Below are positions 13,701-22,019 of a DNA stretch of 64,000 nt, in pieces; the first letter of the stretch is position 1, and every line of letters begins with the position of its first letter. The DNA lies in contig CM056743.1 in NCBI GenBank assembly GCA_029851415.1, forward strand, positions 22,110,905 through 22,174,904, written 5' to 3'. The translations under genes and the position numbers were made by a program. Under the pieces are notes generated by a model, which saw only the letters and a program-made list of their open reading frames with translations, searched no databases and was not told the DNA's origin. The DNA comes from Eretmocerus hayati (Eukaryota; Arthropoda; Insecta; Hymenoptera; Aphelinidae).

Positions 13701-16700
13701 ATTGAGACTCTCCAGAGACTGTGAAATGAGCAAAGGTGTGCGGAGTTCTGATTAAGAAGAATCGACCTGCTCCATGTACACCGAAGATCGAATTTGTGAT
13801 ACAAGAGTCACTCCTACGTAAATTTGGGACGTCTCGGTCGTTCTTAATCAGGATTTTATACGCTTTAGCTCATCATTCAGCTTCTGGAATGAGTACCAAT
13901 GTATAAACAAGGAGATGCTGGACATCGCTGAATGGGTGCAAGTTGGAGACCTGATAAAAAGTTGGAGGATGCTTAAATGAGACACAACCACGCCTCTCAT
14001 TTTTCGATCTCTATTCGATGCAAATCAATTTTTTGGTCGATTTACGCAATAGACTGAGCGTTTTTCATGTCACAAACTCGCGCCAATACTTAAATTGAGA
14101 GAGAACACTCGTCGAAAGATTTTCAAAATCCATTTTCGCTACCTACTCCGGTGTTTGGGTGGAGGAGTGCGAGCGGAGAGAGAGCGCGCGCGCCCGGTTC
14201 GAGCGCGTCTATGTAGACTCGGCCTTAGCAGTTCACCTCGACCAAGGGAATCACTCGCGTGCGTGAGCATTCTACAACTAAGCGTACGCGAAGCTCAAGA
14301 ACATGATCGTATCTCAGCCGTGGAAATTTCTCGCGTGCGCGAAGAATTTCCAACTTAACGTGCGCGAGGCCCAACATCAGAGGCTTACCTCGAACGTAGA
14401 AATTTCTCGCGTGCGCGGAAAATTCCCAACTAAGCGTGCGCGAGGCTCAACATCAAAATTTTCGCATTTCACCTCGACCATAGGAATTTCTCGTGTGCAC
14501 GAAAATTGCACACTAAGTGTACTCGAGGGCCGGAATCATGAGCTCAAAGCGCGCGAGAAATTCCAAACTTAGCGGGTGCGAGGCCAACATCAGAGGCTCA
14601 TCTCGGTCTCGCGTACGCTCAGTTGCGAATCTTTCCGCGCACGCAAGAATTTTCCACAGCCAAGAGAAGCAGCTCTTAATAATGCGTCTCGCGTCAGCTG
14701 ATCCGGAAAAGTCTCGTGCACGCGTTAAATTTCCATGATCGAAATGAAGTACCCAACTTGGGTCTTGTGTACGCTGAGCTGGGAAATTTTGCGCGCACCT
14801 GAAAATTTACCTTGATCAAGAGGAGCTTCTGATGTCGGATCCCGCGTAGGCTAAGTAGGGATACTTTCCTTGCACGCGAGGAGCTTCTGATGCGTGTGCA
14901 AGAGAATTTCTTCCATGGTCAAAGTTAAGTCCCAAATTTGGTCTCGCGTATGCTAAGCTGGGAAATTTCTCGCGGGCGCGAGAATTTTCCCTGGCTGATC
15001 TGGGGTCTCACGTGAGCCAAGTTGGAAACTCGCACACGCGAGAATTCACCACGGCCGAAAAGAGCTCCTGGTGTTGGGCCTCGCGCACGCGAGAAATCCA
15101 CCCGGGCTCTCTCGAGAGAAGGTCTATTTCCCTTTTATGGGATTTTGCGTACACGAAACGGCTGTCTCGCCTGCGCCGATTAGGCCGTAATCGTGGTAGG
15201 CACTTCCCACCGAGCGCTCCTGGCATGTACCAGGCTCTCATCCCTGAAAGCAGATTTTCACTCTTTCACCGGCGGTTCGGAAGAAAAACGACACTTTGGT
15301 GCTCCATCATCGCCGAGAAGACATCGCCCAGCCAGTGTTACTGTGCACGACTACATTTAAGCTCACCTGTGATCACGAGCATTCGATTGCAGAGCATACG
15401 ACAACGACACCAAATGTTAGCGTCATTGGCTCAGCTAGCTGCCAACTGAGTACTGTGCACCAGCTTTCGGCATGAGCGATGTGTACTCGACGACGATGAT
15501 GCACCAGAGCGCCATCCCTCTCCAAATGGCCGGTCTACATGTCTCAAAACATTCTGCAAGGACGTGAGCACTCCATGAGTGTTGTGGGGTGCACTCAATA
15601 TTCGCAGACGAGGGGAAAATGAGCAACGACGAGAGTGATTGTGGCATGCTGCTGAACTAGTCACGGCTACACTATTAATTAAAAATCACCAAACACGTCA
15701 CACTCGTAGAAATCACTTTCCAATGATGCCGGGCTCTTGTCCTTGCAGAAAAATTGTCGACACATCCGCAGATAATCCACGCGAAGGATGGACACTCTGG
15801 TTCTTCATCGCCACCGAATACACATCGCGCGACCTAGAGGCAAACGGTGGCCAAGTTCTCGAGCTGATTTTGTAATTTGATGCACACCGGGTCGCAACAA
15901 TAACAAAGCCGACGACGCAAGCCGTGACTTCTGCGGGCGTCTGCTTTGCAGCATTGCCGCTGATGATGGGTCGAGGTTAACTCGTACGACTTCTGCGCAA
16001 ATGAGAGGCGCATCAATACACGATTTAGCAATAGACCGGTTTATGCGTGACCTGCCGTTACCGACTTTGCCGTATTATGCTGCCGGGATAATTTCGAGCT
16101 CTCTTTACTATTCAATACACATAACCTCGAAAGCATTACACTAATCATTACATATTGTTTATGTAATGATTAGTGGTGAATCATTACACAACAAACAATT
16201 GCCGCCAAATTTCAAACATTACAAATGTAATGATAAAAGTGACTTTTTCTATTGAAAGTTACAAAATCTGAAAATTATTACAAAACTTCTTGAAAAACTT
16301 TTCTGAAAATACAAAATTTTTTCTAACTCCCTGTTACGGTATGTACACACCTTTTGAAACACGGTGTATATGATGCTCTACGGAGCACCGATATGGAATC
16401 AAACGGCGAGTGGAGCAGACATCGACTAGTGGATGGGATTAGTGCATCGTCGAGCGGCGATGCGGGCCATCAGCAACTGCAGGCATATATCCAATGATGT
16501 TGCGTGCGTATTCGTAAAGACGACCCCCATTCGTCTTCCCATTGGCAAGAGTGTTCGCGTGTGGAGAGTCGTCGAGAGGTTCAAAGTCATCGAGAGGTTC
16601 AGAGCTGTGGTTGCTGGAATTGAGGAATTATTCGTGCCTAGGGACAACAAGAAACGCTGAGCGCTCGGCAGGCGAAATGGTATTCTTCAGAAATGGATAG

Positions 16701-18947
16701 AGCATGGACCTAACGGCTCATACCCCAGCTCGACAAGTGGGTCGAGCGTACTCACGGAGACCTAGACTACTGGCTCACCCAGGCGTCCAGTGACTACGGT
16801 TGTTCCAGTGAGTATCTTTACAGCTTCAAGAGAAAGGGCTTGTCAGAATTGTCACGTGTGCGATAACCCGTGGGACAATGCAAAGCATGCGTTCTTCGAG
16901 TGCCCGGATACGAAAACAGAGAGAACGGAGCGAGAGAGTTGAATCAGGCAATCTCTGAGTCCAAAACACATTGTGGAAACCATGCTTCGGAGTGAAGAGG
17001 ATTGGAAACGGATTACAAGTACATAAAACTCGCAAATTCCAACAAAAAAGAGAAGGAACAATACCTGCAACGTTAAGGACGTAAGGCAAGGTGATGAGAA
17101 TGCTGCTGGGGCTCACCTGAGCACCGCTGCAGCCACCAACAACATCGTGAAGGAGTGACGGAGAATGCGCGTGCCCGCACCTAAAGTCGCGATCAGTCGG
17201 AAGCGATGCTTACTCGGTTCCCGACTGGTCGGTGGGTCAGAGAGGTTATAAGTGGGTATACCAAAGTCTTTGGCAGTTCCACGCGGATGGGAGCGAGGAA
17301 ATGCAATCTTCTCTCCTAAAGAAATGTCGAGATACTTATCGTTTGAGAAGAATTCTCCTTGAGCCGAGTCCGGAAAATACGTTTCAAACCATAAGGGGGT
17401 TTCCGCGAATCTTCTAATTATTGAGCTTCTAGAATGGAGCAAAATTTTTGTTGAAAGTTTCATGTGATTCTCATACCTTGTAACCATGAGAAAGAAGTAG
17501 TGCCTCTCATTTTCAAGCCAAGGTATCCGGTTCCGAACCAGAAGTGCGGAATTTGACACTTTGAACATTTCTGGAGCAACTTCAGTCGAATAGATTCGAC
17601 TCTGATCATTGTTTAGATGGCTATTAGAAATTATTATGAATCGATTCTGGGAGAAAGTTCATCATTGATTCCTCCCAAATTCGATGAAAATCTCCAAAAT
17701 CGAATCGCAACTCATGCGTCTAATTTTGATTTCTGGAGTATACTGTAGTGTTATTTCGTTCATATCCCAACCGTATACTGTGTAACATCAAGATATTCGC
17801 GATACCATCACATTTAGCGGCTTATTTTGGTTACAATCGAGATTCAAATATTTTTCCTCAGCTTCTCACTGGAATACCCATCGATAATTTCAAATCGAAA
17901 CAATGCAATTATATCTCTCTCGTAATGAAGAAAGAAGAGCAAAACATTCCAAACTTGTGCCTTGCGTCTGCCCTTTAAGAATAACAATTTCGTAAGCCAG
18001 TGGCGCGACATTATTGAGCTTTCGAGCTGTGCAAAATGTTTCTGGATCATGGCACAGTTAGGACCCGAACGGAATTTGATTTGTCTTGTTTTGAACTTCA
18101 AAATCTTCCTTCTACATTTTCCGTTCTGGACAAGGTATCTCATTATTTTAGTAAACTATAGTTAGACTCAATTTTTTCACAAAACCGACTTACATGGAAA
18201 AATGAGGGCTGTAATCACAGCCAAAGCCAGGCACACCTTTGTTTCGGAATTTTTTCAAAAATATAATAGAAGGAGATAAACATACGTTTTTATCAGAATT
18301 TTTTAGGGTTAGGTATTTTCGGTACGGCACTATGAACTCGAAAGAGGGGGAAGTTTGCACGCAAATCACCGAAAAATCGGCGTTTGTGGTCTGATGTAAA
18401 CAAACCAGAACGCTTTTCAGCCAAAGTGCATACAGTACGTCTTGTCTATCACATGCTACTTTTTTTTAGGAACCAATAGGTCAGAATATCTATGGAACGC
18501 TGGAGTTACACAAAACTTAGAAGTTTCGCGGAAACCCTTCAAAGTAATCTTTAACCAGGTTAATTCTCAGAAAATCAGGGGGGGGGGTTTCGGATCGTAC
18601 AAGTTCCAGCTCTAGTTGATAGCCAATCAACTCATGAAGTAATTAATTCATTCCTCACCCTTTCTGTTGATCCAAAAGAAGAAAAGTTTGATTGCGCCAA
18701 TTACACAAGCGCAACTCGTAGAGGAGTTATCTATCATCAACTGTAGTTGTGGAGAAACCAGATACATCGCGTACCCTTGAGGCGCAATTACCATCAAAAT
18801 CATTGAGCAAATCATCAAGGGAATCCGAAAATTCTTGAATAATATAGAGCAAGGAGAATCGTCTTCATTGAGCCAAATACCCACGAAATCTAGACTCAAA
18901 CGGTTTATCTCGAGCGCCCATTTACGATCCATATGACGCTGTTTCAT
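1782..18947 (-). CDS. Odorant receptor (7tm_6 family), C-terminus decayed
   Basis: This is an insect olfactory receptor subunit, a plasma-membrane ligand-gated cation channel that works with Orco in olfactory neurons. Four exons join in phase: 18947-18659, 3218-2711, 2189-2090 and 2048-1911. All have GT donors and AG acceptors. Helices are visible in order: TM1 (IPLMICSMILMVIAP), TM2 (IKLFFFWIN), TM3 (IFTIFGYSMILS), TM4 (FELLYILVTIAMLFNA), TM5 (ELIILTQVIGLSIAVISF) and TM6 (LLFQIFIYCIASEV). After exon 4 the reading can run through a GTAAGT donor to a stop at 1782, giving about 387 residues, near the family's usual 390-400. However, TM7 is absent from that frame and only a frame-shifted remnant is seen. 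Intron 1 is about 15.4 kb and full of transposons. It is either a pseudogene or a truncated receptor. Two separate receptor fragments are possible but less likely, because the exon 1/2 junction codon and sequence fit exactly. Confidence 0.7.
1911..2048 (-). CDS. Odorant receptor exon 4 (TM6)
   Basis: In phase after exon 3, from MADCFQALSNEGG through LLIAAGALSSLLFQIFIYC to ASEVYTHH, followed by a GTAAGT donor at 1910. An acceptor-like TTTCTCAAG before the sequence FDVYEC would be expected to begin the last exon, but it is out of phase by one. This suggests a frameshift in a decaying gene. Confidence 0.75.
2090..2189 (-). CDS. Odorant receptor exon 3 (TM5)
   Basis: Acceptor ATTATCTTTCAG and donor GTGAGT bound a 100-nt exon that is in phase with exon 2. 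It reads LSRTIEKSFELIILTQVIGL and then SIAVISFGVGTLD, the family's TM5 region. Confidence 0.8.
2711..3218 (-). CDS. Odorant receptor exon 2 (TM3-TM4)
   Basis: Acceptor GTCTGTACAG precedes AGCTTTTTGAAG. Completed by the G from exon 1 it reads E-L-F-E-V-T-R-E, then ...ISDWYKEKTTWERSVMLKQARRAR, the normal loop before TM3. It continues through TM3 and TM4 to ...HIVDEQSRLR and ends in phase 2 before a GTGAGA donor. Confidence 0.85.
3219..5731. other. Left end of odorant-receptor intron 1
   Basis: About 2.5 kb with no recognisable gene. It contains a C15 tract at 4478-4492 and a short divergent repeat background. I see no second set of receptor exons here, which supports treating the distant exon 1 as belonging to the same gene. 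Confidence 0.5.
5732..6673. mobile_element. GGGCGTAA-motif TIR element, short copy
   Basis: Ends read AATTGAGGGG... and ...CCCCCTCAATT, followed inward by AAAAGGG and GCCCTTTCTCC, so the termini are inverted repeats. The same ends flank the larger copy at 22020-24364. The interior carries the motif AAAGGGCGTAA (or its complement) about ten times. No coding sequence is present, so it is a non-autonomous element. AATT at both ends is either the target duplication or part of the TIR. It lies in odorant-receptor intron 1. Confidence 0.75.
6797..6810. repeat. C14 homopolymer
   Basis: Fourteen consecutive C residues just outside the GGGCGTAA element. Similar long C tracts occur at 4478-4492 and 59007-59026. 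Confidence 0.9.
7217..7669. repeat. Snap-back repeat flanked by a 15-bp direct repeat
   Basis: Arms at about 7230-7369 and 7482-7624 are inverted copies, roughly 140 bp each. They share landmarks such as GATGGGAGGA, CACTCAGAGTGACGGAGG and AGAGCCATCGGGA (in complement). The spacer has its own small hairpin, AGAACCTACGG...CCGTAGGTTCT. The sequence AACTAATCCATCTAT occurs at 7217-7231 and again at 7655-7669 and looks like a target-site duplication. No ORF of note. Confidence 0.7.
7800..9070 (+). pseudogene. R1-clade non-LTR retrotransposon, ORF2 part 1 (dead)
   Basis: Frame-broken reverse-transcriptase sequence. The linker before RT (AWRQILNMENDEPWG), RT motif A (IILLDVKNAFNWVSW near 8.6 kb) and the thumb (KALKYLEIWLDDKWSYKRHL-like) fit R1/TRAS-type LINEs. 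Several frameshifts and stops are present. The endonuclease domain is absent, and the segment that should carry the catalytic FADD/YADD box is deleted between about 8660 and 8740. The sequence ends at PNIGGLKPPRRELLNT..SS, where the foldback element is inserted, and resumes at 16367. Confidence 0.8.
9073..10775 (+). repeat. Left inverted arm of the foldback element
   Basis: The outer part holds a small palindrome, TAATCATTACAT...ATGTAATGATTA (9270-9302), and three diverged subterminal modules. Each module reads roughly GATGTGTAYTC..CGRCGATGATGMACCAGAGYG (near 9615, 9940 inverted and 10125). The inner part enters the CG-rich repeat array. Confidence 0.8.
10330..14990. repeat. Array of ~79-bp units with CGCGTGCGCG palindromes
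   Basis: Each unit carries a core near CTCGCGTGCGCGAG and a second near GCGTACGCGAG, separated by text such as CCCAACATCAGAAGC and CACCTCGACCATAGGAATT. Successive cores at about 11332, 11408, 11484, 11561, 11643, 11718, 11800, 11876, 11960 and 12037 are 75-84 bp apart. Larger blocks recur, for example ACTATACGTGTGCGAAGCTC near 10775, 11670 and 12145, so there is higher-order duplication. Right of about 14600 the units run in inverted orientation as part of the right arm. It is interrupted by a TIR element at 13373-14224. Confidence 0.85.
13373..14224. mobile_element. 852-bp TIR element nested in the foldback array
   Basis: Starts GGCCGAGTCTACATAGACGC and ends with its complement. The arms are about 228 bp. 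TT flanks both sides, and the surrounding array text AAAAC-T-TT-AGCAG is restored exactly if the element and one TT are removed. No coding region. Terminal sequence and 2-bp duplication suggest a DNA transposon-derived MITE; the superfamily is uncertain. Confidence 0.85.
14658..16366 (-). repeat. Right inverted arm of the foldback element
   Basis: Reverse complement of 9073-10775. The outer ~1.25 kb is nearly identical to the left arm; the inner part differs by small insertions and deletions of palindrome-bearing segments. Confidence 0.8.
16369..17150 (+). pseudogene. R1-clade non-LTR retrotransposon, ORF2 part 2 (dead)
   Basis: Continuation of the LINE after the foldback insertion. It starts YMMLYGAPIWNQTASGADI and then RRAAMRAISNCRHISNDVACV. 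Next comes an 'IPQLDKWVERTHGDLDYWLTQ..S.YGC..YLYSF' stretch, and a degraded cysteine/histidine knuckle ending in H-A-F-F-E-C-P. The tail resembles E-T-M-L-R-S-E-E-D-W. These are hallmarks of the C-terminal part of R1/TRAS ORF2. Frameshifts and stops show it is inactive. Confidence 0.8.
17151..18658. other. Right end of odorant-receptor intron 1
   Basis: About 1.5 kb between the LINE remnant and receptor exon 1. I see no exon, and a G-rich run (18580-18588) is the only low-complexity feature. Confidence 0.4.
18659..18947 (-). CDS. Odorant receptor exon 1 (residues 1-96)
   Basis: Begins at the ATG of MKQRHMDRKWALEINRL and ends with ...FFFWINRK plus one G before a GTGAGG donor. The W-A-L-E-I-N-R start with TM1 and TM2 is typical of hymenopteran receptors. 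A pyrimidine-rich TTTCTTTACAG acceptor lies about 25 bp upstream of the ATG, so a 5' untranslated exon is likely. Confidence 0.8.
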
Positions 18948-21900
18948 GAGGCGACTATCTGATGAAAGGATACCTGTAAAGAAAATTAAAAACATCTCGT
19001 TTTGGAAGATATCACGAAGGATTATGTGGATGAAATAAGAATTCAGTGGTGTGGATTTCGTAGGGTTTGAGTGCTCAATCTCCACCTGTACTCGGTGTTA
19101 AAAACCTAGACATACTGAAAATGCTGTAGATGTGTATCGTATCTAGTGAGTAGAATATCATTCAAGCAAGACAAATGATATCAAGATGCATTTCGTAACA
19201 TTGCGACTAATTGTATGTATTCTTGAGAGACATTTCGTGAATTTATGACTGGCTCACCTCCGACGAGGCTTTGTAAAAGAGAAAGCAAAAACTTCGAGTA
19301 TATCAAAATTTCGCAATTGAATCTTTCATACTATCAATTTTCATCATATATTCATTCATACAATGACTACTCTCAATTTTCCGCACAATCAATTGAGGAA
19401 GGATGTAGCCAATGATTCTGAAGGTTCAAATATACAGAATTTCAGCCATGCATTCACGCTATCCTCATCATTCCGTTTATGATGTTTCATTGACAATGAG
19501 CCAGATCTCAAGTTCAGGGAAACTGTGGTGTTCTTTCATAAATAAATATTCAATAAATACTCATGGAAGATAACAACAATATTCATACGTCAGATTTCAC
19601 AATTTCAAGACGTTGTTGCTCTCGTTATGTTCTCGTTTTGACTTCGACTTCCAATTCTTTTCTTATATTCTAACGTTGTCATATTGTCAATCCAGATTAA
19701 CCTTTGGAGATTCATCATTAGCTCACACGCCAAACTCGATATCATTTTTTAATAGAGTCCATATTTTTTTAGTACCGTGGCAGGTTCTAAGATGTAACAT
19801 AAATCAATCCGCGCGCGGTTATGAATATCTCCCCTCACCGGTTCCGTAATGATGACACGAATAATACGTTAGCATTATATGCGCCTGACATTTCTAGGTA
19901 TTACATACCCCTGACATTTTCGAACTAACATTGATTCCACGGCACAACGGCCTTACCCATTCATAGCTTTGGAGTTTTCATTTGATCGCCAGAGTCTCGC
20001 GTTCAAGGGTCACATCATACGGACTTGATTAAATATTTCAGCAGAAGTAGAAATCGCTGGGAAGCACTTAGTGACGTATGAGAATCAATTATACTGATAT
20101 CCTGGAGTACTATTGTAATATCTATGATATCTCAGGAAATCATCAATTCATTCGGATAATGCTACCTCAGAGTTTAGAATGGGCATTTGAATTATATCTT
20201 TCATCAAATTTTACGTCGAAGATTCATACTCTGATATTTCCCGACGGGTTCCGAGAAAAGCTACAGATTGAAATAGCGGACGTGGACTCACCCGTCTTGG
20301 ATCACGTCAAAGCATCAAACAGGTCTCTTTTTCGTCTTTGTTGCCGAACTTTACAGGAGAAACGTATATGCTGGTATATAAGTTACAGTAAATGTCAGAA
20401 ATCAGCCAATGCTAGACATTGATTAGTAAATCCTAGGATTGACTGGTAAGGCCACTCAATGTCACCATTAACTATTAAATATCCTGCTTTGACTGGAAGG
20501 GCTAGTGAATGTTGTCGTGAGGGCAGCATTTTGGACATTTACTAAGATAATTTTAGGATTGACTAACAAGCCTCCGTAAATGTCCGAAACGTTTTTGGAA
20601 AGATCTAATATGTACGTGCGTGAACTTGATCTTTTGAAAACTTCACGTCGAAAAAGAAGAAGTGGAAACTGAAAGACCATCAGAAGATTTCATTTACCAT
20701 ACAAAATAGTTAGGGAGGATCCGAAACGAGATGATAGAACCTTGAGAGGCATCAAATACTGATACAGATACATGAAATTCAATATGTTGTCGATGGGTCT
20801 TACAGGACCCACCGGGCTATTCGCTGTGTCCACCTATATTTAGCGGGAAAAGTTCTGACTGGAGCGCTCGCGGTGGCCAAATACGACACGAAAAAACGGG
20901 GGCCAGCGACGAGCGGGAGGGATCGCGCAGGATCGCGAGCCACCGAGCCGCGACAGCTGACAACAGCTGATGTGTTCTCGCTTGTCGACGGCTGTTTGTT
21001 TGAATCTATTTACTCCACGCCACTTTTCATCCAGTCACATGTATGTATGTATGTATGTATGTATGTTCTTTATTCCACCTTGGGGTAGAACCCCGTCTGG
21101 TGTATAAGCAATTACAAAGAAATTACAATAAGTATATGATTTTCAGCACAACTTTATCAATCATTACTCTAGCTTGGCGTTTGAAATTCTGCTGAGTGAA
21201 AGTAATTGAAGACAGAGAATTTTGAAAAAATCTTGTGAGAAAAGTAGCACAAACATTCCAGTGTCACTTTAGATCGACTCTACTGAGATATACACATGGC
21301 ACGATAGGTTTTGCATTCCAGAGATATTTGACTTTTAGTATTATAAAAGCAAAAACATTTGAGAATCAAGCGCGACTTTAATTGATTTGATACAAGGAAT
21401 AGAAAATTTGTTGCGTTGTTGAGGCTAAATGCAATCGTGAAGAGTTCCGGTCTCTGATTACAGAAAAGAAAAATGACAAACATGAGCAACTTGTGTTTTG
21501 AAAGAACGTGGGCGTAGTTTTTTTAGTTAGATCGAACTACTGCTTGAGGAGCAGAGATTCATACCCTATGGGTATTCAATGATACTTACGACTTTTGTTA
21601 TATGTGAGCTTGACTAGGAGCTCACAAACTAATTGCAGAGTCTTCAACTGGTTCACATCTATTCAGTTATACGGAAAATTGAGGGCTGCAGAAAAGAAAA
21701 GTATGTGGAATGGTCGACAATCGGTCGACAAGATAACGCGACACTTGTGTGTAAGTGAGTGTGTGTATGTGTGTGTGATCTCTCGGTCGTGTTCTTGTAC
21801 CCCCGTTCTCTAATGCATGGCATAGCCGCTAGACGGCACTCGCAAGCAACTTAGACACAGCGAATACAGGGTTGATCAAGCAGCTGTTTACGAGGAGCCA

Positions 21901-22015
21901 GTTTGATGTTTGCAAGGAGGAGTTCCTCGATCTGAACGAAATTGACCAGATGCAAACTATGAGCTTACAGGCAGCAATTTCGGAAATTTCGATTTCAGGT
22001 GGTCATGGGATGACC
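18948..22015. other. No gene seen; short GC-rich patch and (ATGT)7
   Basis: Mostly AT-rich sequence upstream of the odorant receptor, where its promoter should lie. A 345-nt plus-strand ORF at 20078-20422 has no recognisable domain and no splice context, so I do not call it. A GC-rich patch occurs at about 20860-20990. Confidence 0.4.
21039..21110 (-). repeat. (ATGT)7 with LINE-like 3' tail
   Basis: Seven ATGT units are followed by TTCTTTATTCCACCTTGGGG. This order, a short tandem repeat beside a conserved-looking block, is what the 3' end of some LINEs looks like when read from the opposite strand. No coding part is visible nearby. A similar TTTATTTATTCCATCTTG block is at about 56045-56075. 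Confidence 0.35.
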
Positions 22016-22019
22016 AATT

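Larger units (their letters stand above)
9073..16366. mobile_element. 7.3-kb foldback element with ~1.7-kb inverted arms
   Basis: It begins CACCGTGTTTCAAAAGG and ends CCTTTTGAAACACGGTG, with TA on both sides (9071-9072 and 16367-16368). It interrupts the R1-type LINE. Across the break the LINE codons run V-S-S then Y-M-M-L-Y-G-A-P-I-W, so the insertion is precise with a TA duplication. The outer ~1.25 kb of each arm is nearly identical and the arms continue with indels to about 10775 and 14658. The middle is an array of ~79-bp repeats. No transposase is recognisable; the ORFs in the arms mirror each other and lack known domains. TA duplication and CAC/GTG ends recall Tc1/mariner or Mirage-like (CMC) transposons, but the family is not established. 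Confidence 0.85.

Noticed and set aside
13373..14224. Treating the middle of the foldback element as its transposase region
   Set aside because: The segment is a separate TIR element with its own TT duplication and no coding domain.
17113..18143. Alternative second exon of the odorant receptor close to exon 1
   Set aside because: No receptor-like loop or TM3 sequence is readable there, whereas the exon at 3218 fits in sequence and phase.
20078..20422. 114-codon plus-strand ORF as a gene
   Set aside because: No recognisable domain, no flanking splice sites or conserved start context, and AT-rich sequence makes such ORFs likely by chance.
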